NCBI GenBank assembly: GCA_946185305.1
Contig: CAMHJE010000001.1
Location: forward strand, 1 to 64,000
Origin: UBA3792 sp946185305
GTDB lineage: Bacteria; Bacillota; Clostridia; Christensenellales; CAG-138
Reading direction: 5' to 3'
Length of the DNA stretch: 64,000 nt
Part shown: positions 43,484 through 50,696 of the stretch, in pieces
How positions within the stretch are numbered: position 1 is the stretch's first letter
Layout: each line of letters starts with the position of its first letter
Position numbers and translations under genes: made by a program
The notes under the pieces: model-generated
The model's database searches: none
What the model saw: only the letters and a program-made list of their open reading frames with translations
What the model was told of the DNA's origin: nothing

Positions 43484-44293
43484 ATGGAAACATTTACCGA
43501 CCGACCGAATCGCCCGTCCGCCGCGCCGCGCTATGCGGTGCTGGATTTCGACGGCACGGTGTCGCTGATCCGCGAGGGCTGGCAGCAGATCATGACGCCG
43601 TATTTCACCGACGAGCTGGCCGCTACGCCCAGAGGGCGCGAGCTGCCGTATGAAACGGTCGAGGCCATCTGCCGCGAGTTTATCACGCTGCTGACCGGCA
43701 AGCAGACGATCTATCAATGCATCCGGCTCGCGGAGGAGATTACCGCGTTCGGCGGCACGCCGCTCGATCCGCAGGCGTATAAGGACGAGTATTCGAGACG
43801 GCTGCTGAAGCGGATCGACGGGCGGCTCAAGGGCCTTGCGGACGGGTCGATCGACCCCGAAACGCTGACGGTGCCCGGCGCATACGACCTGTTGGACATG
43901 CTGCTGCGGCACGGCGTCACGCCATACCTTGCGTCCGGCACCGACGAGGAGCATGTGCTGCAGGAAGCGCATTTACTGGGCGTGGACAAATACTTCGGCC
44001 AGCACATCTACGGTGCGCAGAGGGCGTACAAAACGTTCTCCAAAAAGCTTGTGATCGAACGGCTGATCCGGGAAAACGGGCTGTCCGGCGCGGAGCTGAT
44101 CGGCTTCGGCGACGGCTATGTGGAGATCGAAAACGTGCGCGAGGCAGGCGGCTTTGCCGTCGGCGTCGCGTCGAACGAGCATGACCGCTGCGGGATCGAC
44201 GAATGGAAGCGCGAGCGCCTGATCCGCGCGGGCGCGAATCTGATCATCCCGGACTACCGCGACCTGAACGCGCTCGAAGCACAGCTGTTTTAG
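43484..44293 (+). CDS. HAD-superfamily phosphatase
   Basis: The 269-residue protein shows HAD motif I LDFDGTVS (nucleophile Asp21, Asp23), motif II in YLASGTDEE, motif III Lys in KKLVIERL, and motif IV GFGDGYVEIE. A helical cap (about 35-135) sits after motif I. The ATG at 43484 fits AAGAGGGA; the ATG at 43454 would be nearly leaderless. It is followed by a PfkB kinase, which suggests a kinase/phosphatase pair acting on one sugar phosphate, as in ADP-heptose-type pathways; the substrate is not proven. Confidence 0.88.
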   Translation: METFTDRPNRPSAAPRYAVLDFDGTVSLIREGWQQIMTPYFTDELAATPRGRELPYETVEAICREFITLLTGKQTIYQCIRLAEEITAFGGTPLDPQAYKDEYSRRLLKRIDGRLKGLADGSIDPETLTVPGAYDLLDMLLRHGVTPYLASGTDEEHVLQEAHLLGVDKYFGQHIYGAQRAYKTFSKKLVIERLIRENGLSGAELIGFGDGYVEIENVREAGGFAVGVASNEHDRCGIDEWKRERLIRAGANLIIPDYRDLNALEAQLF

Positions 44294-44335
44294 CATCGCT
44301 CAAAACACCGACCCGCCATACGAAAGGGAGAGCTT

Positions 44336-45358
44336 ATGGAACTGACACGCAACCGGCTGACGGAGATTTTTGCTCGCTACGCCGATCTGAAAATCGCGCT
44401 TGTCGGGGATCTGTTCTTGGATCAATGGTTCGAGATCGACCCGTCTCTGAACGAGATTTCGCTGGAAACCGGCAAGACGGCGCATCAGGTCGTCGGACGG
44501 CGCTCCTCGCCGGGCGCGGGCGGCAATGTGCTGAGCAACCTGGCGGCAATGGGCGCGGGGAAGCTCTGGGTGATTTCGCTGATCGGGCACGACGGCGGGG
44601 GATGGGAGCTGCTGCGGCTTTTGAAGGAGCGCGGCATCGACGTGTCCCGCATCCTTTGGTCGGATGCGGTCATGACGCCGTCCTATATCAAGCCGATGAA
44701 CCCGACCGAGGGCGAACGGTTTGATATCAAGAACTTCACGACGACGCCGACGGAGCTTGAAAACGAGCTGATCGATCGTCTGCAGACCGTCGCCGCCGAA
44801 GCCGACGCGGTGATTTTGCTTGATCAGGTCTGCGAGCCGGACTGCGGCGTGATCACCGAGCGCGTGCGCGCTGCGGCGGCCAAGGCTGCCGAGGCGAACC
44901 CCGATACGCTGTTTATTGCGGATTCGCGCGCGTTTGCCCATGCGTTCCGCAATGTGATCTTAAAGTGCAACAACTTTGAAGCAGCGGAGCTTTCCGGCCG
45001 CGTCGCGGACGAAAACGAATTCAACCGGCATGAGATCTTCGCGTGCATGGACGATATCGAAACGCTCACCGGCCGTCCCGTGATCATCACCTGCAACCGC
45101 CACGGCATCGCCGTGCGCGACGGCGGAGAGCAGCGCATCCTGCCCGCTGTCCGGTTCAGCGGCCCGATCGACGTGTGCGGCGCGGGAGACGCCTGCACCG
45201 CCGCGTTCGCCATGTCGCTCTGCGCGGGCGCGTCAATGACCGAGGCCGCCGAGATCGCCAACCTTGCCGCGGGCGTGACCGTGCGCAAGCTCAACGAAAC
45301 CGGCACCGCCACCCAAGCCGAAATGCTCGCCATGCTTTCCGAGCAGCAGGCATTTTAA
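44336..45358 (+). CDS. PfkB-family sugar kinase, heptose-7-phosphate kinase (HldE/RfaE domain)-like
   Basis: The 340-residue ribokinase-fold kinase has GDLFLDQWF at the start, the glycine-rich SSPGAGGNVLSNLAAMGA substrate segment and the anion-hole/catalytic DVCGAGDACTAAF (Asp285). The pattern is closest to the kinase domain of HldE, which phosphorylates heptose 7-phosphate at C1. In a Gram-positive it may serve surface-polysaccharide heptose or another sugar. It is second in the HAD-PfkB operon. Confidence 0.82.
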   Translation: MELTRNRLTEIFARYADLKIALVGDLFLDQWFEIDPSLNEISLETGKTAHQVVGRRSSPGAGGNVLSNLAAMGAGKLWVISLIGHDGGGWELLRLLKERGIDVSRILWSDAVMTPSYIKPMNPTEGERFDIKNFTTTPTELENELIDRLQTVAAEADAVILLDQVCEPDCGVITERVRAAAAKAAEANPDTLFIADSRAFAHAFRNVILKCNNFEAAELSGRVADENEFNRHEIFACMDDIETLTGRPVIITCNRHGIAVRDGGEQRILPAVRFSGPIDVCGAGDACTAAFAMSLCAGASMTEAAEIANLAAGVTVRKLNETGTATQAEMLAMLSEQQAF

Positions 45359-45375
45359 TGACAAATACACAGTCT

Positions 45376-45406
45376 GCGGCGCGGCCATCGGCTGCGCCGC
45401 CTTTTC
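45376..45406 (+). terminator. Terminator of the HAD-PfkB operon
   Basis: GCGGCGCGG (45376-45384) pairs with CTGCGCCGC (45392-45400) with one mismatch, followed by CTTTTCTT. Confidence 0.7.
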
Positions 45407-45459
45407 TTACCGCAAACGCAACTGGCGTTTTGCACGGCATGGATTGCGCCGGCAGACGG

Positions 45460-45488
45460 TTGACAAAAGCGGGCCGGAACGGTATCAT
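45460..45488 (+). promoter_or_regulatory. Promoter of the GH2 gene
   Basis: TTGACA (45460-45465), 17-bp spacer, TATCAT (45483-45488), about 37 bases before the start. Confidence 0.75.
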
Positions 45489-45524
45489 AAAATATAAGTA
45501 AAAGAACATACGGGGAGGCATTCG

Positions 45525-47909
45525 ATGAAACGTACCGCATGGAATGACAACTGGTTGATCCGGCACCTCGGCACCGACGAAGCGCCGCAGCCCGTCCGCG
45601 TGCCGGACGATGCCATGCTGCGCGAGCCGCGCACCGCAAAGGCGCTCGGCGGTCTCAGCGTTGGCTGGTTCGAGGGGCGCGATTACAGCTATACCAAGAC
45701 CTTTACGCTTTCGGCGGAGGAAGCGGAACGGCACAACGTGCTCGAATTTGAGGGCGTCTACCGCAAGGCGGAGGTCTATATCAACGGTGAAAAGGCGATG
45801 TTCCGGCCCTACGGCTACACGAATTTCTACGTGGATTGCGATGCGTTCGTGCATGCGGGGGAAAACGAGATCGAGGTGCGCGCCTTTAACGCCGATCAGC
45901 CGAATTCCCGCTGGTATTCCGGCGCGGGCATCTACCGCCCGGTGCAGCTTTGGACGAGCGGGAAAAACCGCATCGAACTGAACGGCGTCAAGATCCGCAC
46001 GCTCTCGCTTGATCCGGCTTCGGTTGAAGTCACGGTCAAGACGAGCGGTGAAGGCCCGGTCACGGTCACGCTGCTGGACGGTGAAGCCGTTCTGGCCAAG
46101 GCCGAGGGCAGCGAGCGCACGTTTGCGCTGACCGTACCCGGCGCGACGCCGTGGAGCGCCGAAACGCCGAAGCTCTATACCTGCCGCGTCACGTATGCCG
46201 ACGATGAGACCGAGGAAACGTTCGGTTTCCGCACGATCGCCTGGGGACGGGACGGCTTTTTGGTCAACGGCGAGCGCGTCATTTTGCGCGGCGCGTGCGT
46301 GCATCACGACAACGGACTGATCGGCGCGGTCTGCGACCCCGACGCGCTCGAACGCCGCATCCGCATCTTAAAGGAGAACGGCTATAATGCGCTGCGCAGC
46401 GCACACAATCCCTGCTCGAAAACGGCACTCGAAATCTGCGACCGGCTCGGCGTGTACGTCATGGACGAATACATCGACCATTGGTACATCCATAAGACGA
46501 TGTACGATTACGTCGATTTCTTCTTTGACTTCTGGCAGCAGGACGTGACCGATATGGTCGATAAGGACTTCAACCATCCGTGCGTGATTCTGTATTCGTC
46601 CGGCAATGAGGTCGCGGAGACCGCGCAGCCCAAGGGGATTCAGCTGGCTAAGGATCTGACCGCGCTGTTCCACAAGCTCGATCCGACGCGCCCGGTCACC
46701 TGCGGCATCAATATTTTCTTCAATTTCCTGAACAAGATCGGCTTCGGCCAGTATTCGGACGAGAAGGCCAAAAAGGAAGCGGAGGCCGCGGCTAAGGCCA
46801 AGGCTGAGGGCAAAAAGGCCAAGGAGAGCAGCACCGGCTCGAAGTTCTTCAACGATATGGCCGGGCTTTTGGGCGCTGGGTTTATGAAGACCGGCGCGGC
46901 GCTGCACGGCTCGGATGTTACCACGCGCGAGGCCTTTGCGAACATGGATATCGCGGGCTACAACTACGGCGAAAAGCGGTACAAAAAGGACTTGAAAAAC
47001 TATCCGAACCGCATCATTCTCGGATCGGAAACCTTCTGCTTCGACGCCTATAAGTTCTGGGAACTCGCCAAGGACAACCCGCGTCTGATCGGCGATTTCG
47101 TATGGGCGGGCAGCGACTACCTCGGCGAGTGCATGATCGGCGCGTGGGAGTACGGCGACTATGCCAAGAACATGGACGCCGGCCCCGGCTGGATCGCGGC
47201 GGGCAGCGGCCGGATCGATCTGACCGGCAAGCCGCTCGGCGAGGCGCTGTATACCCGCGTCGCCTTTGAGCGCGAAAACGGGCCGTATATCGCGGTGCGC
47301 CCGATCTGTCATGAGGGCAAGCACAGCCCGTCGTCGTGGAAAATGACAAACGCGATGCCGTCATGGTCGTGGCGCGGCTTTGAGGGACGCGTCGCCACCG
47401 TCGAGGTCTATGCGCGCGCGGCAGCGGTCGAATTGAAGCTGAACGGCAAGAGCGTCGGCAAAAAGGCGTTTCATAACGACTGCGTCTATACGTTCAAGGT
47501 ACCGTATGAAAACGGCTCGCTCGAGGCCGTTGCGCTCGACGCGCAGGGCCGCGAGATCGGCCGGAACGAATTAAAAACCGCCGAGCTTCGCACCGTGCTC
47601 CTTGCCGAGCCGGAGGAAAAGACCGTTCGCCCCGGTCACCTTGCCTTTATCCGCTTCCGCTATGCGGACGCCTACGGTACGACCAAGCCCGCCGAGCGCG
47701 GCATGCTCCATGCCGAGGTGACGGGCGGCACGCTCGAAGCGTTCGGCTCGGCCTGCCCGTTCTATGAGCAGAGCTATCTCGATCCCGATTCGGACACCTA
47801 CTACGGCGAAGCCCTGCTGATCGCCCGCGCGGGCGAGGGCGGCACGCTCTCCGTCAAGGTCACGGACGGCACGCGCAGCGCCGAAGCGGCGGTGGAAATC
47901 GCACAATAA
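45525..47909 (+). CDS. GH2 family beta-glycosidase (beta-galactosidase / glucuronidase type)
   Basis: The 794-residue cytosolic enzyme has the GH2 sugar-binding domain (about 1-140), the immunoglobulin-like domain (about 145-235), the TIM barrel (about 240-555) and a C-terminal beta-sandwich with DUF4982-like features. Acid/base Glu362 lies in SSGNEVAE and nucleophile Glu502 in ILGSETF. An Ala/Lys-rich helical insertion (about 411-436, e.g. KKEAEAAAKAKAEGKKAK) interrupts the barrel. No signal peptide, so it acts on imported oligosaccharides. It sits beside a GH10-like gene and the importer operon. Confidence 0.9.
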   Translation: MKRTAWNDNWLIRHLGTDEAPQPVRVPDDAMLREPRTAKALGGLSVGWFEGRDYSYTKTFTLSAEEAERHNVLEFEGVYRKAEVYINGEKAMFRPYGYTNFYVDCDAFVHAGENEIEVRAFNADQPNSRWYSGAGIYRPVQLWTSGKNRIELNGVKIRTLSLDPASVEVTVKTSGEGPVTVTLLDGEAVLAKAEGSERTFALTVPGATPWSAETPKLYTCRVTYADDETEETFGFRTIAWGRDGFLVNGERVILRGACVHHDNGLIGAVCDPDALERRIRILKENGYNALRSAHNPCSKTALEICDRLGVYVMDEYIDHWYIHKTMYDYVDFFFDFWQQDVTDMVDKDFNHPCVILYSSGNEVAETAQPKGIQLAKDLTALFHKLDPTRPVTCGINIFFNFLNKIGFGQYSDEKAKKEAEAAAKAKAEGKKAKESSTGSKFFNDMAGLLGAGFMKTGAALHGSDVTTREAFANMDIAGYNYGEKRYKKDLKNYPNRIILGSETFCFDAYKFWELAKDNPRLIGDFVWAGSDYLGECMIGAWEYGDYAKNMDAGPGWIAAGSGRIDLTGKPLGEALYTRVAFERENGPYIAVRPICHEGKHSPSSWKMTNAMPSWSWRGFEGRVATVEVYARAAAVELKLNGKSVGKKAFHNDCVYTFKVPYENGSLEAVALDAQGREIGRNELKTAELRTVLLAEPEEKTVRPGHLAFIRFRYADAYGTTKPAERGMLHAEVTGGTLEAFGSACPFYEQSYLDPDSDTYYGEALLIARAGEGGTLSVKVTDGTRSAEAAVEIAQ

Positions 47910-47923
47910 GCTAATCTGCAACG

Positions 47924-47957
47924 AAAAAACCGGCCGCATGCACGCGGTCGGTTTTTC
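47924..47957. terminator. Bidirectional terminator between GH2 and GH10-like genes
   Basis: AAAAACCGGCCGC pairs with GCGGTCGGTTTTT around ATGCAC. Both flanks carry A/T runs, so it serves the two convergent genes. Confidence 0.85.
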
Positions 47958-47982
47958 ATAGGAGGGAACCGGATGAAGGCTT

Positions 47983-49233
47983 TTATAGAGCAAAGTCCCA
48001 TGTCACGCTGCCGCCGCCCGCATAGAAGCTCTCACGCGGGAGCGTGCGGGTGAACGTTTTACGGAGGCCGTCCGCTTCGACCGTGATTTCATAGTCGCCG
48101 CAGAACAGGCTTGCGCCCGTGACGCCCTCGGCGTTCGTGAGACTCGTTTGGTCGGACGACCATTCCTTGTGTATCAGCCGATGCAGCGTATGGTACACGG
48201 GCTTGGGGTTCATATCGTCGTCGATCACGCCGCCCGGCGCGCCGAGCCAGCGGTGATCGGTAAAGTCGAACCACGACAGCGCCTCCACGGCGGGTTCGGA
48301 AAAGACGAGCGTATAAAAATCCTCGGCAAAGCCCGCCTGCCATTCGGCCAGCTCGGGTGTTTCATAAAAGCGGTTGACCGTGCCGTTGCTGTCGTAAACC
48401 ATCTCTCCGACCGGCGTGCCGCTGCAGATCGAGCATTCCGGAAAATGGATCGGGAACCCGTAGGCCGCCGCGCGTTCGATCACGCGCATCGTTTCCTCTG
48501 CCGTCCAAAGATCGCGCTGCATGTGGCTCTGCATGCCGATGATGTCGATGCCCGCGCCCTCGTCGCGCAGACGGCCTAAAAAGTCAAAGTATTCGTCCTT
48601 ATGCACGTTCCAGTCCCCGAACAGCAGCTTGGCGTCGGGCTTGATGGATCGCACCAGTTTCGCGCCGAATTGAATCATCTCGACCGGCCCGATGCGGCGC
48701 ACCCACCGCGATACCGGGTTGTCGAACCGGTCGTTGACCATCGTTTCATTCGCCAGATCAAAAAAGTCGAACCGGTCGCCGTAGGTCTGCATCAGGTGCG
48801 TAATGCGGCGCACGTATTCGTCCTGCACGGTTTCGTCCGTCACCCAATCGGGGCAAAGCTCATGCCAGATCAGCGCGTGCAGCTTCTTTTTCAACCCATT
48901 TTCGTCCGCCCAATCGACAAGGTTGCCGGTGTACGGCTCGTTATATTGCCCGCGCTGCGGCTCGTACCACTTCCAATGGAACGGCACCATCGTATAGTTG
49001 AACAGCTTCGTGAACAGCTCGGTGAACCGCACTTCCTCCTCCGGCGTTTTATACGTGCCGTGCGCATAGCAGACCGCGCCGAACAGGAACGCCGATTTTG
49101 TCATTTTCATCCGTACCCGCGCGTTCTCCACGGGCTTGCCGTCTTTCCAGACAAGGCAGATCGCCTCCTTCTTGCGCACGCGCTCGATGCGGCGTTTGGC
49201 GTCCTGCAAAACCGATGATGAATAGCGGAGCAT
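47983..49233 (-). CDS. Divergent GH10-like glycosidase (endo-xylanase fold)
   Basis: The 416-residue protein follows the GH10 pattern: YTMVPFHWKWYEPQRGQY, LIWHELCPDW at the WHxxxPxW site, acid/base Glu163 in DLANETM, IIGMQSHM, and the nucleophile candidate Glu266 in FPECSI where most GH10 have ITELD. A C-terminal beta domain (about 345-416) follows. No signal peptide is present, so it is likely cytosolic and acts on short imported xylo- or related oligosaccharides. Its promoter carries the same operator-like site as the importer operon. Confidence 0.82.
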   Translation of the reverse strand: MLRYSSSVLQDAKRRIERVRKKEAICLVWKDGKPVENARVRMKMTKSAFLFGAVCYAHGTYKTPEEEVRFTELFTKLFNYTMVPFHWKWYEPQRGQYNEPYTGNLVDWADENGLKKKLHALIWHELCPDWVTDETVQDEYVRRITHLMQTYGDRFDFFDLANETMVNDRFDNPVSRWVRRIGPVEMIQFGAKLVRSIKPDAKLLFGDWNVHKDEYFDFLGRLRDEGAGIDIIGMQSHMQRDLWTAEETMRVIERAAAYGFPIHFPECSICSGTPVGEMVYDSNGTVNRFYETPELAEWQAGFAEDFYTLVFSEPAVEALSWFDFTDHRWLGAPGGVIDDDMNPKPVYHTLHRLIHKEWSSDQTSLTNAEGVTGASLFCGDYEITVEADGLRKTFTRTLPRESFYAGGGSVTWDFAL

Positions 49234-49250
49234 GGCGGTCCTCCTGCATG

Positions 49251-49264
49251 GGTAATCGTTTACC
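49251..49264. promoter_or_regulatory. Operator-like site at the GH10 transcription start
   Basis: GGTAATCGTTTACC (minus strand GGTAAACGATTACC) is an imperfect palindrome of the LacI/CcpA type. It lies just downstream of the GH10 -10, over the expected start point. AAACGATTACC recurs at 50617-50627. Confidence 0.65.
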
Positions 49265-49267
49265 TAT

Positions 49268-49295
49268 ATTGTAACCGATCCTGCCGATTTGTCAA
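49268..49295 (-). promoter_or_regulatory. Promoter of the GH10-like gene
   Basis: On the minus strand TTGACA (49295-49290), 16-bp spacer, TACAAT (49273-49268). Confidence 0.7.
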
Positions 49296-49325
49296 GGGAA
49301 ATGTAAAGAAAACGAAAAATGCCGA

Positions 49326-49354
49326 TTGACTTTACACCGCCGCTGTGCTACCAT
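49326..49354 (+). promoter_or_regulatory. Promoter of the ygjV-yesL pair
   Basis: TTGACT (49326-49331), 17-bp spacer, TACCAT (49349-49354). Confidence 0.55.
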
Positions 49355-49381
49355 CGGAAAAAACGAAAGGGGGCAGCCTGC

Positions 49382-49909
49382 ATGGAGAAAACGATTGCGC
49401 AGGTCATTGGGTTCGTCGCAGTCGCGGAAAACCTGCTGATCTATCTCAGCAACCGCCGCGAGCGGATCCTGCTGTGGAAGGCCGTTTCGGACGCGCTGTG
49501 GCTTATGAACTATCTGCTCATGGGCGGCTTCACGGGCGCGATGCTCAACGCCGTGGCGCTTGTGCGCGAGGGCGTGTTTTCGCTGCGCGGCAAGGCGAAA
49601 TGGGCGGACGGCAAGTGGATCCCGGCGCTGTTTCTGGCGCTCACATGGCTGTCGCCCGCGCTCGAATGGATCAACGGTGGCGCGTTTACGTGGCTGCCGC
49701 TGCTGCCCGCGTTCGGCAGCATGATCTTTGTGCTCGGCTTTTATGTGAAAAATACCGTGTTCACCAAGGCGTCGTCACTTGTCGGCAACGCGCTGTGGCT
49801 GACCTATGCGATCCTGATCGGCAATACTGCCGGGCTCGTCGGCAATGTGCTGATGCTCGCCTCCGCGCTGATCGGGCTGTGGCGGGAAAGGCAGGCGAAG
49901 CACGGATGA
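49382..49909 (+). CDS. YgjV-type inner membrane protein
   Basis: The 175-residue protein has about six membrane segments (e.g. IAQVIGFVAVAENLLIYL, TGAMLNAVALVREGVF, GNALWLTYAILIGNTAGL). The paired helices around WLMNYLLMG and ALWLTYAILIG look like the internal repeat of the YgjV/SWEET-like family. The ATG at 49382 follows AAAGGGGG. The stop overlaps the next start (ATGA). Transport function is possible but unproven. Confidence 0.75.
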   Translation: MEKTIAQVIGFVAVAENLLIYLSNRRERILLWKAVSDALWLMNYLLMGGFTGAMLNAVALVREGVFSLRGKAKWADGKWIPALFLALTWLSPALEWINGGAFTWLPLLPAFGSMIFVLGFYVKNTVFTKASSLVGNALWLTYAILIGNTAGLVGNVLMLASALIGLWRERQAKHG

Positions 49910-50553
49910 AGAAAAAGCCGATGTCCGAAAAGCGCCTCCGTATTTTGGCGCGGCTCTCGAAAATCACCGATTACCTGCTTGTCGGGCTGCTGTCGTTCGT
50001 TATATCGCTGCCTGTCCTCACGCTCGGTGCGGCGGCCGCCGCGTTTTATGCCGTGGGAAAGCAGCTGCAAAGCGACGAGGGCGGCTCGGCATATCGCACT
50101 TACTTTGCGGCGTTCAGGCAATACGGAAAGCGCGCGACGCTGCTGTGGCTGCCGTTTTTGGGCGTTTTGCTGCTGCTGACGTTCAACGCGCTGTTCTATT
50201 GGTACATGGCCGCAAACGATGCGGCGTGGGCGCAGTTCGGCCTCGGCGTCTGCGCGGCGGTCGCGCTGCTGCTGTCGCTTGCCGGTGCGTTTCTGTTTCC
50301 GCTGCTTGTGACAGAGCCGGACAAGGGCGGGCTCGACCTTGCCAAGCGTTCGCTGTACCTTGCGGCGCGGGAGCCGCTTTTGTGGGCGGGCAAGACTGCC
50401 GTGCAGCTTGCGGCGCTCGCCGCCGTCTGGTTCGTGCCGTTTCTGATCGTGTTTATCCCCGGTCTGCTGCTTTTTTGGGACACATTTTGTTTTTCCCGTG
50501 CCTATGGCAAACGATTTCCGAAAATCAAGGAAGAATCGGCAAAACGCGATTGA
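49906..50553 (+). CDS. YesL-like DUF624 membrane protein
   Basis: The 215-residue protein has five to six membrane helices and the DUF624 features SEKRLRILARLSKITDYLLV and GAAAAAFYAVGKQLQSDEGG. DUF624 proteins sit next to MalFG-type sugar importers in many Firmicutes and are thought to assist them; the mechanism is unknown. It is coupled to the YgjV gene and lies 143 bases before the importer operon. Confidence 0.85.
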   Translation: MKKKPMSEKRLRILARLSKITDYLLVGLLSFVISLPVLTLGAAAAAFYAVGKQLQSDEGGSAYRTYFAAFRQYGKRATLLWLPFLGVLLLLTFNALFYWYMAANDAAWAQFGLGVCAAVALLLSLAGAFLFPLLVTEPDKGGLDLAKRSLYLAAREPLLWAGKTAVQLAALAAVWFVPFLIVFIPGLLLFWDTFCFSRAYGKRFPKIKEESAKRD

Positions 50554-50578
50554 CAGACGCCCCTTTTACGTGTAAAAT
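50550..50578 (+). promoter_or_regulatory. Promoter of the dual-importer glycan operon
   Basis: TTGACA (50550-50555), 17-bp spacer, TAAAAT (50573-50578): near-consensus. It partly overlaps the end of the yesL gene. Confidence 0.8.
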
Positions 50579-50586
50579 ATACGTTA

Positions 50587-50627
50587 AGAAAACGTTTACT
50601 CAAACTTTAGCATGAGAAAACGATTAC
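50587..50627 (+). promoter_or_regulatory. Two operator-like sites below the importer promoter
   Basis: AGAAAACGTTTACT (50587-50600) and AGAAAACGATTACC (50614-50627) lie just downstream of the start point, 27 bp apart. Both fit RGWAAACGWTTACY-like sites, shared with the GH10 gene, and resemble CcpA cre boxes or LacI-family operators. The leader 50585-50696 holds no gene. Confidence 0.65.
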
Positions 50628-50696
50628 CTATACACAACCGGTCGGAGGGGCATACCCCTTCGGCATTGCGACGGATCACGGCTTGGGACGGTACGT

